From positions 8,249,167-8,313,166 of the forward strand of contig OZ038465.1 of NCBI GenBank assembly GCA_964036295.1: 64,000 nt of DNA, in the 5' to 3' direction. Source of the DNA: Plumapathes pennacea (taxonomy: Eukaryota; Cnidaria; Anthozoa; Antipatharia; Myriopathidae). Both the position numbers and the translations under genes were made by a program. Below are positions 10,601-22,036 of the stretch, piece after piece. How positions within the stretch are numbered: the first letter of the stretch is position 1; every line of letters begins with the position of its first letter. The notes under the pieces were generated by a model. That model saw nothing but the letters and a program-made list of their open reading frames with translations. It made no database searches and was not told where the DNA came from.

Positions 10601-13600
10601 ATTTTTTGACTGACACCTAATTCAAATGCTCGATGCTTTTCATTGTTTCACAGGGAATGTCATATAGCAATTATGAAATTCCATTGTTCTTGGTTATGGG
10701 GGTTATTGGTAAGTTTTTCAGTATGATCTGTGAGCCCTTATTTTAACTTTTCATGAGACAGTTCTATATACACTCTATTTATGTCCAGTGGCCAATTCAA
10801 TAAAACATTACAATATTGTATTCTTTAATATTGGACATAATCATGGTCACTCAATTTTCTTGCCGACAAAATTTTGCGACGCGTTAATTATCGCGAATAT
10901 TTTCGCGAAATGCAAGTGTTTATTGAATTATTGAAAAGGTGACATACCGATTTTTTGAATATATGTTGTGAATAAGTAGACAATCATGCATCTTCGGATG
11001 AGACTGTAAATACCACACCTACTTTATAACTTGTGTGTGTCTTCCAACTGCAGGTGGTTTGCTTGGAGCTTCATTCAATGCGATCAATCACCACCTGTGC
11101 ATTTTTAGGATGAGGTGTGTTTTTCAAAATCGCCTTGGCCTAGGCATTGCCATTATAGTGAAACCTCAATATAACAAAGACCAAGGGACTGGAAAAAATG
11201 TCTTCGTTCGGAGTTTCGTTATAGCGAGGTTCTGCTCACATACATTTTACTGTAACTGGGCTGTAACGGGAAGAAGAACATCGTTCGTTATATCGGGGTT
11301 TTCGTTATACCGAGGTTCGTTATGTCGAGGTTTGACTGTAATAAACTCCTTTTATTCTCAATAGGATCAGTGTAGAGCTGTTTGCACCACTTTACTTTGC
11401 TGGTTGAGTAAATAAAAAGTAAGGAGTTTCTTATTGTTATCTTCTTCCTTGGTACAGATACGTGAGGAAGAAGATCCTTCGGCTTGCAGAGGCCATGGTT
11501 GTGGCAGTCATAAGTGCGTGTGTAGCATTCCTTCTTATCTACTTCTACCAGGACTGTAGACCCATAGGGACCGCAAATGTTACTACTCCTCTTCAGGTAT
11601 GACCAACCTGGATGACATTTTATGCTTTGCCGAATGAAAGTTCCTCTTACTCTCCCATGATCTCGCACTACAAGGTTATTTAGTTCGACCCTATAATTTC
11701 CATATCTATTAAAAAACAAACAAACAAACAAACAAACAAAAATATGAACTTATCAGAATGTAAGTCACATCGAGACATCCCATATGAATCATGGCCACGC
11801 TTTAGGTTTGGGCTTCATTTCACAGTTTAGAAATTGGACCTCTTCCAGATTGAATCAAATTCGTCTTTGGAAGTGAAAGGTTAAATTTTTGTTGTTGTTG
11901 TTGTTGTTGTTGTTTTGTGCTTTAGTTCTTCTGCCAGGACGGAAAATACAGCACAATGGGAACACTTGTCTTTAGCACCCCGGAGGAGTCCATCAGAAAC
12001 CTCTTTCATCTTTCATATGGTGCGTAAGCTACAGCGTACTGTATATGGGTGGACTGCGATATATACGCTGTACATGGTGATGATAATTAACCTAATTAAC
12101 CACTAACGCAGATGAATGTAAACAACCATTGTCTACCCCGGCAAAGTGTGAGAAGAAGCAAAACACTGCTTATTTCAGCATTTGTAATGAATGTCACGAG
12201 AACTGATTATTCGGTGGTTTTGGAATGACTTTAGGTTCGAGTCAGCCATTGAAGCCCTACATGAATTTTTAGACCGATCGATGTCAATTTCTTCCTCCTT
12301 ACCAACTAGATGTACGGTTTTTCTAAGTATAATACCTTTGAGTCAGCCACCCAAGCCTTATGTATGTGTTTCTAAACAGACGCCTATGACATGGGACCCG
12401 TGACAACATTCTCCCCTACGGTACTTCAGTAACCCAGATGCACCCGAAGTTTACATTTGAGTCGGCCATTTAATCCCTGTGTGTGTTTTAAAACAGACGC
12501 CTACGACAGTCCAGGGACGTTGACATTTGTTTTGTTTTGTTTTTATTTTTGCCCCTCTACTGTCTCCGCCCAGCTGCATGAAGTTTACTTCGAGTCAGCC
12601 ACTGAATCCCTATGTATAATATTTTGTTTTTAACAGACGCGTACGACAGGCCAGAGACGGTGGCATTTGTTTTTGTCCCTCTACTGTCTCCACCCAGCCG
12701 CACGAAGTTTACTTTGAGTCAGCCACTAAATCCCTATGTATTTTGCTTTTAACAGACGCGTACGATATGGGAACGGTTGCAAGTTTCTTCCCCGTGTACT
12801 TCCTCCTTGCGACCTGGACATACGGGTTGTACGTGCCTAGTGGTCTGTTTGTGCCCTGCATCCTAACAGGTGCTGCCTGGGGTCGACTGTTTGGACTCGC
12901 ATTACAACATATCGCACCAAATGTCAACTGGGTGGGACCTGGAACGTATGCGCTCATTGGAGCAGCTGCAACGTTAGGTAGAGTACTTTTTTAAACTTCG
13001 TTGGCAAATCCATTTTTCTCTTGTTTTATACTGGTTTTGGAATTGTTTTCGTTTCCTTTTTATCGTTTCAGTCTGGACGGAAGGTGTTTTCAAACGAAAC
13101 TGCATTAGTGTGGGCGGGGTTTAAACTTTGAACTTTGAACTTTCAATTGCTTATCCGTGCGAGTCATGTGGCGGCTATGGCTCCGGTCGCACTCGTAACT
13201 TTAACGAAATCAATATCGACATTTGCATAATTTGAACTGTAAACAGCGCTTGTCACCAGAAATGCATGTCAGCAATTTGCTACCAAACAATGAAGAAGCC
13301 GTCGTATTGTTCTCGATGCTAAGTTATTATCGACTAAACTTCCTAGTGCGACCGGGCCCTTTGTCTTAACTTGTGTTTGTCGTTTAGGTGGAGTTGTCCG
13401 AATGACCATCAGCTTGACTGTTATTCTAATGGAAGCCACCGGAAATATCAGTTACGGTCTGCCCATGATGTTAGTACTGCTGATCGCCAAGTGGGTTGGA
13501 GATTTCTTTAATGAGGTCAGTGCAGCTCGAATGGGGTTGATTGTGCGCTTATGCCAGACTGCATTTGTTTGGTGACAGTGTTGGAATTATAATACGTATA

Positions 13601-16600
13601 CAATACTAAAATAGCATAAGGATGTGGTTGTTCTGGGATCACACATGTCCAATACATCTGAGTCTGATGTCCAAGTTTGACCGTCGGTCAACACTTTTGG
13701 GGCCCGCATGGACACGTGCAAATGTGTTGCTTCGTCAGTTTTGAAAAGAATAACGGGCGTCCGTTGGTCCATCGGGCACTGTCGGTCAACACTTCGAAGG
13801 CCTGTAGGCGAGACACTAAGGGCGCGTTCGATTGGGTCTATTCCGGAATAGGAATAGCGATACCGATTGATAGAATAGTTTGCTTTGGAGCTGAATTATG
13901 TCGAGATGTATCGGGCGCTGTTCGAAATGTCAGCATCGAAATGTCAAACATTTTCCCCAGAACAAGCAAAAATTTAGATCATTTTAGCTATTCCTATTAG
14001 TCCAGAATACGGTTAATCAAACGCACCTTTTCACTGATGGAGCGTATCTCTGTCCATTTCGTCCGTTTGTCTATCGGACACCATCTGACTCTAGTCTGTG
14101 CACAAACTATTGTTTGCTGGAGCCGCTGTATTTCCTTTCACTTGCAGGGTCTTTATGACATACACATAAAACTTCAAGGAGTTCCGTTTCTGGGCTGTGA
14201 CGCTCCAACCATGGCGGGAGGCCTAACGGCAAAGTAAGAAGAGTCTTGTATATATGTTGTTGAAATGTTTAGATGCTATTGAGTTTGACATTATCAATAA
14301 CACCGACCACATTGTCAGAGCCTCATCAACACTGTCATTATTGCTACTGAACTATTATCATTGGTCAACAACAACGTCATCATTATCAATCTACCGTCCT
14401 CATTGTCAGTATTGTTATCATCGTCGTTATTGCCACTCTTTCCCTGCAAATATCGTTAACTATTCAACTGTGATTGTACCGTCGTTATACATCGCTATCG
14501 TGACCTCACCAGCGTCATCATCTAGCCACTGTATATATATTTATAATATTTTTTCGTTCTAATATCACTGTCAGTCCTATCCTTTTATCAACATCCATTA
14601 TATTTGCCGGTATGCCCAACATATTATGTACATCTTTCAGCGACATCATGAGCAGAAATGTGGTTTGTTTTCAAACAGTAGAGAAGGTGAGTATGAAATG
14701 CCTAGTTGTAACAAAATGTTTCTGGAGATTCGCTTTATAATCGCCTGAGCTATACACATGGCTTTCTATTCCAATGTATGGCCTTATACCATGTATCTCA
14801 TTATGTTGTCAGCGTCACTTCTTTTGATCCTAAAGTCATTTTGATTTATAGATAAGTTAAATTTTAGGGATTATTTCCTGTTCTGTGTGTTTTATTTTTG
14901 TTTATTTTTGTTTTTTGTTTATTTATTTATTTTGTGGCAGTCCATAGTTGTGGGTATGCAGTGTTGTGTTGGTAGTGTCAACTGTTAGTTGGTTGTTTCA
15001 GGTTGGGAGGATAGTGGACATCCTACAAGACAGCACTTCATATCACAATGGATTCCCTGTTGTGGATTATGAAGGGTCTGACGAATCTAATGTGAGTCTG
15101 TCTTTCACGATAGTAAACAATCATAATATCAGCCCAACACAAACTTGAGGAACATACACGAGAGCATAGTTGGATTGTAATTTTAACTGTAAACATTTGT
15201 TGTTGTTGTTGTTGTTGTTGCTGTTGTTTCCCAGTCAAGTCAAGAAAGTAATGGAACGTTTGGGACATTCCGCGGTTTGATACTGCGGTCGCAGCTCATT
15301 ATCCTCTTAAAACAAAAGGTATGAACTCATTTCACGGATAGCCATGACATTTGTTGCTTGCTCTGATTTTACCACAGCAGTGTTTCCTCGCGGTTTAGGC
15401 GAGGCACAAGTATCTGCACGCAGTAGTTGTGTGGTCGCCTTTTCGTTGGACATTGGCAACGTAATGAAATGTTTTAAATGCTTTCTATAGGTCTTCCAAG
15501 AGAAAAACAGACCACAAAGAAGACATGGTTTGAAACTGAAAGACTTCAGAGATGCGTATCCAAGATTTCCTCCCATAAGAGTAGGTCGATGTCCTTTATC
15601 ATAAGTGGCTACGACAAACAGTGAGCATACTTTCTAACCGGATTGTACTAAAACAAAGCTAAAACTGTCATACAGACACAATTTAGCACACACACATGTG
15701 CAGTAGTATGGTAATTGCTAACTAGGACTCTCTCCGCAGAACGTGAGCATCTCCCAACGTGAAAGAGAGCGCTACATTGATCTGCGTCCATTTATGAACC
15801 CAGCGCCGTACACCGTGCACGAGGTTTGTAGTCAGCCATGCAGTAGTAGTTACAATATAGTAACTTACAAAGTAACTAAAATAGAGCACGTATCGTGCAG
15901 ATTTTAAAATGTGTTGTTATTAAGGGTTGGAAATGTCTTCTCCCAAGCCTGTACGCGTGTGCTGTTTCTCTCTATAACTCATTCTCCAGTTTATTCCTAC
16001 GCGATCTTTAGTTAGCGTAATGGTACTCAATGGCTCTTCCTTCTCCACTTTTTGTAAATATTTAATGTTGTTAATTGAGACCCATAGTCTCATTCTTTTC
16101 ACTCCTGCGTTAACACGTCACACTTTAGCATCACGGAAGTCATTAAATTGCGTAGGGGCCCCTGGTCATGTTATTTTCGTGATTATCTTCGCAGCTGCCT
16201 AAGTTGCTTCATTACTTTCTAATGTCTTGCAGAGCGCGTCGCTGTCACGTGTTTTCCGGTTGTTCCGTGCCCTGGGTCTCAGACACGTGGTAACAGTGGA
16301 CGACAGAAACCAGGTCAGTATTTTAGTCAGTTCTCGAGTTGTCATGGAGCATTCTTTCGAGACTATTCTTAAATGCGAATACACGAAATAAGAGTTGATC
16401 TTGTTCTTTTGGGACCCATTCTGATGCCGCAATGAACAGAATAGGATTTCGCCAATTCTGCTTTCGGCAGCAGAGCAAGCGGACTAGCTGTTTGTTCGAA
16501 ATAGATAGTATAGCTGGTAATCCTGTTGTTTTGGCAATTTGCGTCTGTATTTTGGCGGGAAAATTGCGCACTTGAGCCAAGTGGTCGGTCTCAGAACGTC

Positions 16601-17028
16601 AACGTATGTTTATGTCTTCAGGATAGCACGAAGTGTGTTCTGTTGTGAATCGACATTCTATCTGTTCTTATACCGGAGAAGGAATAAACGGAAGTCCAAA
16701 AGAACGCGCCCTCATTTTCATTCTCCGTCCGTTTTATTCTCTTGTTTCTTGTTTTTTGTCTCCCTGTTTCTCTTTCTCTAGTTGTTTTTCTCTTTTCTTT
16801 GAAAATCTCTAGCTCTGTATTCTGTCTTTCATTTTTGCACTTTCTGTCTATTTAGTTATTCTTGTACAAGAACAACCATGTTTGTTGTGCTTGCTTTTGT
16901 TGTTTGCAAAGGTTGTTGGTATTGTAACAAGGAAAGACCTAGCTCGCTACCGGATGTGGAGTCACAGAGGGACCACAGGGCTGGAAGAAGTTCACATTCT
17001 AGAATCCTCAGGAGAGCACGTGGACTGA
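3448..17028 (+). CDS. CLCN7: CLC-7-type lysosomal Cl-/H+ exchanger, complete, 23 coding exons
   Basis: A 2Cl-/H+ antiporter of late endosomes and lysosomes, working with OSTM1 in animals. Exons: 3448-3540, 3614-3682, 3799-3861, 7264-7329, 7815-7947, 8607-8716, 9087-9167, 9540-9780, 10342-10517, 10654-10708, 11054-11114, 11458-11596, 11926-12019, 12756-12977, 13388-13515, 14148-14233, 14641-14686, 15002-15091, 15235-15318, 15491-15580, 15740-15823, 16233-16313, 16912-17028. All phases join without a stop, giving 802 aa; human CLC-7 has 805. Seen: acidic dileucine signal ERTPLL (15-20), GSGIP selectivity loop (183-187), GKEGP with gating Glu227, proton Glu294 in [15 protein letters not shown] (490-494), and two C-terminal CBS domains ending in [14 protein letters not shown]. 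Exons 5 and 6 are joined by a U12 intron. Intron 3 (3.4 kb) carries nested transposons. Confidence 0.95.
4018..4608. mobile_element. MITE made of degenerate 'TCAACTGACTGTCAG' repeats, CLC-7 intron 3
   Basis: The ends are inverted copies of ATACTTTAGCTGCCA (4020-4034 and its reverse complement at about 4592-4606). The interior is unusual: nearly all of it is built from variants of GACAGTCAACTGAC and its complement in both orientations, over more than 500 bp. There is no ORF. The target duplication is unclear, perhaps two bases. Confidence 0.65.
5028..6858. repeat. Nine dispersed copies of GTCGTCTCCGCGAC
   Basis: Copies in plus orientation are at 5193, 6450, 6464 (one change), 6478, 6675 and 6845. 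Copies in minus orientation are at 5028, 5361 and 5381 (degenerate). The three at 6450-6491 are directly head to tail. Left-half copies are mostly inverted relative to right-half copies, as expected for subterminal transposase-binding sites of the host element. Confidence 0.8.
5709..6110 (+). CDS. Short basic ORF inside the CAAT-flanked transposon
   Basis: ATG at 5709 opens 133 codons. The first 75 residues are very rich in Arg, Lys and Glu ([21 protein letters not shown], then RRKDRERK and [18 protein letters not shown]), a charged helix that could bind DNA. This kind of RRxRE N-terminus is found in transposon-borne proteins of invertebrates, but I do not recognise the family and see no transposase catalytic motif. 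The second half looks like noise after a possible frameshift. It is probably the remains of the element's own gene rather than a host gene. Confidence 0.35.
   Translation: MSSSAERTRRFREKLKSDEEKLEAYRRKDRERKANQYTKSKSKMSVNEKALLRRKKTESQRCYRERKKAESSSMANRSAKKCLAADFNCRAMAHLRFQILRNCSLFSVQLVKGAINSVRAASHCTCTLLVQLR
6985..7137. repeat. Long imperfect palindrome
   Basis: Arms of about 65 bases share AACAATAAACTACTTTTG, GGAAATATGCA, GGATAATTGTCC and TTATCTGTTCC, facing each other around a short centre near 7052-7065. A second copy at 18950-19060 has a shortened right arm. Transcribed, it would fold into one long hairpin. Confidence 0.75.
7555..7642 (+). repeat. (AAT)n microsatellite
   Basis: An interrupted AAT/TAA trinucleotide run in CLC-7 intron 4. 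Confidence 0.85.
7948..8606 (+). other. U12-type (minor spliceosome) intron of the CLC-7 gene
   Basis: The 5' splice site reads GTATCCTTT, the U12 GT-AG consensus. The 3' end has TCCTTAAC 7 bases before the terminal CAG at 8604-8606, matching the U12 branch-site consensus. Conventional acceptors nearby break the frame. This one joins phase 1 to give [13 protein letters not shown], aligning with the CLC-7 family at this position. Confidence 0.85.
8024..8065 (+). repeat. (GTT)n then (GTTTT)n tract
   Basis: Simple repeat within the U12 intron. Similar GTT/TTG runs occur at 11891-11913, 15199-15222 and 63549-63567, and a CAAA run at about 11709-11740. Confidence 0.8.
10192..10264. repeat. Inverted repeat in CLC-7 intron 8
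   Basis: TTAAACCAGCCTGAAATGTCA on the left (written with its first 20 bases from 10192) faces TGACATTTCAAGCATGGGTTAA on the right, with GTCATCTCC/GGAGACAAC inside. About 30-base arms with few mismatches and a short loop. Probably a small palindromic repeat element. Confidence 0.7.
11157..11338. mobile_element. TA-flanked MITE (pogo/Tigger-like ends) in CLC-7 intron 11
   Basis: The left end GTGAAACCTCAATATAAC and the right end GTTATGTCGAGGTTTGAC are inverted repeats flanked by TA on both sides. The interior has further CGTTATA(T/G)CG(A/G)GGTT repeats, typical of mariner-superfamily ends. 182 bp, no ORF. Confidence 0.75.
12239..12800 (+). repeat. Five tandem partial copies of the exon 14 acceptor and start
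   Basis: GAGTCAGCC (or a near variant) begins copies at 12239, 12340, 12459, 12592 and 12716, spaced 101-133 bp. Each runs through a pyrimidine stretch into (C)AG followed by ACGC(C/G)TACGA-like sequence in four of them. AG acceptors end at 12379, 12496, 12636 and 12755. Only the last opens a frame that encodes the CLC-7 helix, so it is taken as the true exon 14. Exon 14 itself starts at 12756. Confidence 0.8.
13180..13359. mobile_element. MITE with CCGGTCGCACT ends, CLC-7 intron 14
   Basis: The left end CTCCGGTCGCACTCGTAAC and the right end CTTCCTAGTGCGACCGG are inverted repeats. The same element is at 22418-22600 in the opposite orientation, sharing internal CAGCGCTTGTCACCAGAAA and GAAGAAGCCGTC. 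No ORF. Confidence 0.8.
13822..14026. mobile_element. MITE with GTGCGTT-type ends, CLC-7 intron 15
   Basis: GCGCGTTCGATTGGGTCTA at the left is the inverted partner of the right end around CGGTTAATCAAACGCAC. GGAATAGGAATAG and CTATTCCTATTAG form an inner inverted pair. About 205 bp, no ORF. GTGCGTTYGATT ends suggest a hAT-type MITE, which I infer from memory of similar ends. Confidence 0.65.
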
Positions 17029-18945
17029 TAAGCGTGGACGTTTGAACACGAAACTTCTCCATGTCCACAGCAGCCTGGGGACAGTGAAACGATTCGATTC
17101 CAGGCTACACAGGCTATGTTCACACAGACTACGGAAAAACTGGGTACAAGGTCTGATTTTAGGTGTTCACACGACCTGGTGGTGGCCACTTGGCCGTAAA
17201 GTTGTGAACTTTGATTAGCTTTCCTTATACTTGATATATCCGTGGATTAAACCAACCCCAGCATAAACAAAAGCAGCAGATTTTTATTCTGCCAAGAGAG
17301 GGAAGAGAAATGCCTGATAAATTGTGCAGTTAATTATTTTCCTCGCGCGTATTTTTCCCGCGAAATGCTTATTTAATTATCTGGTCAAATGATACCCATG
17401 AAAAATATCCTTCACTTACTAAACTCCCGGGACATTTGATGTTAATTTTGAGGACAATTTTAATGCGAAAGGGGTTGAGTGGCATAAATAGAACACTGAT
17501 AATTGTGTAAACTGTCAGCTGTATAATACGTTATGGTGCTCTAAATGAAATGTGATTAAACTCATTGCAAGTTTTGCTTTGTAGCTGTACTAAAATTGCA
17601 TTTTCTATACTCGGACATCAAATATCTCTTTTAAAAAAAGATACAAGAAAATAATGTACATTGAACATAGGGATTTCAAACATTGTATAGTCCCAGATTA
17701 AAAGCAGCAGTAACTGAATTTGCGTGGACCGTAGTGTTGAAATGCTCACTAGGGCCTATTCCCTGCAGTAAAATCATATCAAGCCACTGTCACATACTGG
17801 TATTTTTAGCTTCTACGATAGGCCATAAAGTAGAAACCTCTGCCGAGTTCTATTTTGAACGTGCGCCCACAGAACGGACGGGAGAGCCTGCTCGCAGGCT
17901 AATAATTTAGTGGATAAACATTGTGAAGACTTACTTGGCCGGTGTTTGGAGCGTTCTCACATCACTATGAATTTTTCTGTCCAAAGCGATATGAAAAGTA
18001 AGTTGAGATCCTCCATAACGAATACCGGTAATCCCGTTGATGTCATCCATTGCTCATGTCGTGCCAACCAAAAATCTGGTTGTTAAACAAACAATGATTT
18101 TGTTTACAGTTGGCAAATTAGCACAACAAAAGAAAATGTCTTTTAGTTCCGCACGGAGCTTCCGAGAGCGAAATAACCTATACCAGGCTCTGCGCGCGAC
18201 AAACGGAAGTGTTTATTCTTTTTTGTTTGTTTGTTTCATGTTTTTGTTTTCTGCCAATCGCATATTTCTTGTGTTATATTGACTCAGCAGAAAACTTGTG
18301 AATAATTTAGTCATAGCTACTGGTCAGCGTTAACAGCGTGCAACACATGCGCAATTGGGGTGCAAATTGCTCAAAACATGGCGGTCTACGGCAGAGAATT
18401 CTCGCAGATATCATCATTTCGAGGTTCGTAACACTTTTTCTAACTTGGAATTTAACTGGATGTGCATGTTGTGTATGGATTATAAATCTGTACAACCTTA
18501 ACATATAGTGTAATAGTGATATTAGCTATGATATATTGTGCATATAGTATGATAATGATATGATGAATAAATATTGTTTAATGGTAACAAACTCCTAAAA
18601 ACAAACTAATCTCATCCTTTTACGGGGATCCAACTTGTGGTCTACACAGCCTTCCTAAACTAATAGCATTGTATCACCTCCTAAACTTCTAGTACCAGAA
18701 ATATTTGAGTATTTTTGGCACACCATACAACAATTTATGGCCTACAAACTGAATTAGAAAACTCAGCGCTGTGCTCTCTATTTACAATCCTTCACGATCT
18801 TGAAATCCAGTTTTAATGTCCATAAGCAGCAAGACAGTTGTCCGTCAGCCTCTCCTTGACTAAATGTTCCACTGAATGTCTTGCTAAATGTCTCATTAAA
18901 TGTGACAAGTTCCTTTAAACATTGTACATAACTGCAGTTAAATAA
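17029..18945. other. No gene recognised; 3' flank of CLC-7
   Basis: Holds the CLC-7 3' UTR at its start. No coding exon is supported. A short open stretch beginning ATGGCGGTCTACGGC at about 18377 is discussed among the rejected items. The rest is AT-rich intergenic sequence. Confidence 0.5.
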
Positions 18946-19327
18946 ACAATAAACTACTTTTGGCGAGGAAATATGCACGGATAATTGTCCGAGGATATTA
19001 TCTGTTCCGAGAAGCGAACAGTTCGATCCATGCATATTTCCGAAGCCAAAAGCGGTTTATTGTCTTTATTATCCTTCAAATATTTCCTCTCGCAGCGCAA
19101 ATAATGGCGCGGGGACTGTGAAGCTTTTTGGTGCTTTCTGGAACTGCTTTTTCGACCAATAAATTGATGTCCTCCTCGGTAGTCATCTCGTAATGGGTTT
19201 TTGTGATTAATATATAAAATTGTGTTCCGATATTGTCAATAAACAGCGTTTGTTCGCCAGGCGGGGGTTATTCGCTGATAACGTCCGCTCGTGAGCGGAC
19301 GTTATTCGGTCACGTGTCACGATTCCA
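18946..19327. mobile_element. Dispersed palindromic element, uninterrupted copy
   Basis: Reverse-orientation copy of the element at 4715-7137, but without the 2-kb transposon. It therefore supplies the empty target site near 19161-19180. It ends close to the CHAT remnant. At 19278-19305 it carries a near-perfect small palindrome, ATAACGTCCGCTC-GT-GAGCGGACGTTAT. Confidence 0.7.
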
Positions 19328-19334
19328 CAAATAT

Positions 19335-19555
19335 TCAACAGACTTCATCAGCCACAACAAATAGGATAACGGAAATATTGTCCATGGTAACAACTCCAGT
19401 ATTACACCAGCGGGCACCATTGTCAAGGAAAGCACGTGCGATGTCAGTCACTCCCTCGGCTTTGTTGTTATCGTCCCGTCGACCACTGTTTGAGTATGAC
19501 AAGAACGTGCTTGTAGCTTTGATTATCGGTTTAAAGTTTGTTAGCCTTCCCAGTA
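19335..19555 (-). pseudogene. CHAT-domain C-terminal remnant
   Basis: The minus-strand reading contains SGRRDDNNKAEGVTDIARAF and then LDNGARWCNTGVVTMDN. This aligns with [18 protein letters not shown]...[16 protein letters not shown] of the intact gene directly upstream. It starts just after the catalytic-Cys motif, breaks off before the C-terminal strands, and has lost most conserved hydrophobic residues. It begins within a few bases of the stop codon of the 19.6-kb gene, so it is best read as what is left of a duplicated CHAT 3' end. Confidence 0.75.
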
Positions 19556-22018
19556 TCAAACTGAAATATGGACGTCATCACCAATCAGCAGGAATGGTGC
19601 CCAGTACGTTGCATCATTAAAGGTCTCCGAGTTCTTCATTTTCTTTGTGGCCTGGTGAAGAGCTGTACTGGCGCTTTTGCCTTGAACTATGCCCTCATAG
19701 AAATGCTGCATGAAATACAGCGTGGCTTTGTCATCAATGGCCCACAATGACACGAGAACAGAACGGGCTCCGGCTCCAAGGAAAGCACGTGCAATGCCGA
19801 CCACCCCCTCGACTTTGATGTCCCCACGACCACTGCAACAGCAACTTAACACCACCAGTTTGGCTCGGAGTTTAGCATTGAGCACATCAGCCATCGACAA
19901 AAGGAATTTCTTCTCCTCAATGATCCCGCATCTTGCGCCAGGACTAGGAGCTAGGGCAATCTCTCCCCTCTCTGAGTCACCATGCGCAGCCAAGTGCACC
20001 AAACTCACGGATCCCATCCTTTTAAGGACCTCCTCTTTGGTGGCTTTGTCAGCAGTTAACGGCTCCACCTTGAGTAATCTGCCAATCATTTCGGCTTCTT
20101 GTTTAGCAAAGGGAAGTCGCCGAATGTGTTGCATTTTTCCTTTGTACTGCACCTTTCCAGCACTGGGATCTCCAACAATCAGTGCTCCAGTGTTGCTGTG
20201 GTAGTCGGCTGGAGAGCTGAGGATGTGATTCAAGGTTGTGATGGACGGAATCACTCGTATTCGGAACTTGTCGATCAGGCGGCTGCCATCTGGGATTCGG
20301 ATAGCTGCGAATGGTGCAAGCCACAACGAGCCATCTGGGGCAAAAACCAGCTCCTCTGGTTTCTCTTCTTTGCTCGTATTATCAAGAAGATCTGATAGTG
20401 ATGCATTCATGAATTCATCCAAAGTGTTGGTTATGGGCCCAGCTTTTGCGTTCGACGCGGAGATGCCAGATGTAAAAGCCGTTCTGTTAGCAGCTTCCCC
20501 CAAAAGATTCTCATGGCTTGACCTCAAAGCAGTCTGTGTGCTAATTGGACCCGGACTCAGTTCTGCATGTTCAGCATTAGAATGTGGCAGAGATCGATCT
20601 TCACACTTGACGCCAATTTGACTGTACGTCTTGTCAACCATCGACGTTACGTAGTCTTTGACTTTCCCTTTCGGCAGTGGTTGTAGTGTCTTCAGTGTGA
20701 TGCTCCCATCTGGTGCTACTAACCAGACAAAGATAAAAGGCTGACTGACATAACTGACAACAAATGTGCCTGTGGCACCTGTGTTCGCCAGCTGTTGTAT
20801 TCTTGCAACAGACAATCCTTTGCCTTCGGAACCAGTTTTGGTTGGGATGCCATAGTTTAACCTCATGACCTCTGCTAAAGTCCTTGTCCTTCCTTTCTCT
20901 GCAATGAGAAGAGCTCTCTTCTCCTGCTGGTCGAATACTAGAGCTAAAGCAAGTACGCAGTAAATTTCTTGGTACTTGTTACCAAGGGATATTCTGAGAT
21001 CATGCTCATTTTCGAGTAGTTCTTCCATTTTTTCACAGCATTTCAATGCCTTCTCAGAAGCAGCAATTGACTGCTTCCAATCTTTGTTCTCTAAAAAATT
21101 CACGCCAGAACTGTGCCAGCTACACATTTGGCTATTATAATCTTGTAACTCTGCAGAAATGGCAGAACCCAACTCATGATGCTTGTTTGCTTCCTTCGAG
21201 TCTTTAAGATCTGAATAAACCTTGGCTATCAGGAAATGTGCCGTCAATTGTACTTCTTTGTATTCCAAGTCCTTAGCTATATTTAAAAAATGCTGATAGT
21301 ATTTTAGAGCTGTTTCTGGATCCTTTTTTATATCAGTGTAGGCATTACCAAGTTTGAAGCAAAGTTTGAGTTCGAGTTCTTTGTTTTCCATTTGACGACT
21401 ATTTTCAAGTGCACTTTCAAGAAGTGGGATCTGTTTCGAGGAAGGTTGATTATTTTCTATAATGAAGAGTTTGCTCAATGGGGTGGCTTCTTTTCCTGCT
21501 TTTTTCATGATTTCCATGCTTTCACTAATAAACTCTGCAGCCTTCACACTATTACCAATAATGTTGTGCACATAACCAAGCTCGTCACAGATTTTTGCTT
21601 TGGCGACAGGGTCTTCGGAAAGACCCATTGCTTGCTCCAAACACCGAAAACCATTTTTATAATCACCAAATCTTAGATACAGGTCCCCAAGCTCAGAGAA
21701 TGTAATCCATGCATCAGAATCAGTTTCCAATTGCGCCTTTCTCATCGCTGCAGCCTTTTCCATATATTTAATGGCTTTCTTCAAGTTATCAAGTGAGTCG
21801 TACAGTCTTGATATGTCCTGGTAAATTATAGCTTTACTGCCAAGTAACAAAGGCTGCCATTGTGGAAAGAGCTTCATCATCTCCATACATTCGTGGTACA
21901 GAGCTAAGGCCGACTTCTGTCGTCCGGTGTTCTTTAGAAATTCAGCAGTTACGCGCACAATTGCAAAAAAATTGTCTGAATATTCTACGGCCTTTTTGAA
22001 AGTTTCTTGGACGGACAT
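19556..22018 (-). CDS. TPR-CHAT protein (caspase-like protease fold), 820 aa
   Basis: One uninterrupted coding exon. Residues 1-350 form degenerate tetratricopeptide repeats ([62 protein letters not shown]). From about 365 the CHAT N-lobe follows ([20 protein letters not shown]). A low-complexity linker contains CEDRSLP at 472-478. The CHAT core (about 545-815) has [14 protein letters not shown] with His679, and LSCCCSGRG with Cys727 at the usual nucleophile position. CHAT domains are clan CD (caspase/separase-like) peptidases; substrate and pathway are unknown in corals. The start is the ATG at 22018; a splice acceptor (ACATTTTAG) ends 16 bases before it, so the 5' UTR is probably spliced. 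Its C-terminus is closest to the 58.4-kb gene. Confidence 0.88.
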   Translation of the reverse strand: MSVQETFKKAVEYSDNFFAIVRVTAEFLKNTGRQKSALALYHECMEMMKLFPQWQPLLLGSKAIIYQDISRLYDSLDNLKKAIKYMEKAAAMRKAQLETDSDAWITFSELGDLYLRFGDYKNGFRCLEQAMGLSEDPVAKAKICDELGYVHNIIGNSVKAAEFISESMEIMKKAGKEATPLSKLFIIENNQPSSKQIPLLESALENSRQMENKELELKLCFKLGNAYTDIKKDPETALKYYQHFLNIAKDLEYKEVQLTAHFLIAKVYSDLKDSKEANKHHELGSAISAELQDYNSQMCSWHSSGVNFLENKDWKQSIAASEKALKCCEKMEELLENEHDLRISLGNKYQEIYCVLALALVFDQQEKRALLIAEKGRTRTLAEVMRLNYGIPTKTGSEGKGLSVARIQQLANTGATGTFVVSYVSQPFIFVWLVAPDGSITLKTLQPLPKGKVKDYVTSMVDKTYSQIGVKCEDRSLPHSNAEHAELSPGPISTQTALRSSHENLLGEAANRTAFTSGISASNAKAGPITNTLDEFMNASLSDLLDNTSKEEKPEELVFAPDGSLWLAPFAAIRIPDGSRLIDKFRIRVIPSITTLNHILSSPADYHSNTGALIVGDPSAGKVQYKGKMQHIRRLPFAKQEAEMIGRLLKVEPLTADKATKEEVLKRMGSVSLVHLAAHGDSERGEIALAPSPGARCGIIEEKKFLLSMADVLNAKLRAKLVVLSCCCSGRGDIKVEGVVGIARAFLGAGARSVLVSLWAIDDKATLYFMQHFYEGIVQGKSASTALHQATKKMKNSETFNDATYWAPFLLIGDDVHISV

Positions 22019-22036
22019 TCTTTGTTTCGGTAATCT

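Noticed and set aside
18377..18425. Possible first coding exon ATGGCGGTCTACGGCAGAG... ending CGAG|GTTCGT
   Set aside because: A promoter-like ATGGCGG context, but only 15 codons, a weak donor and no following exon that I can recognise before the minus-strand cluster.
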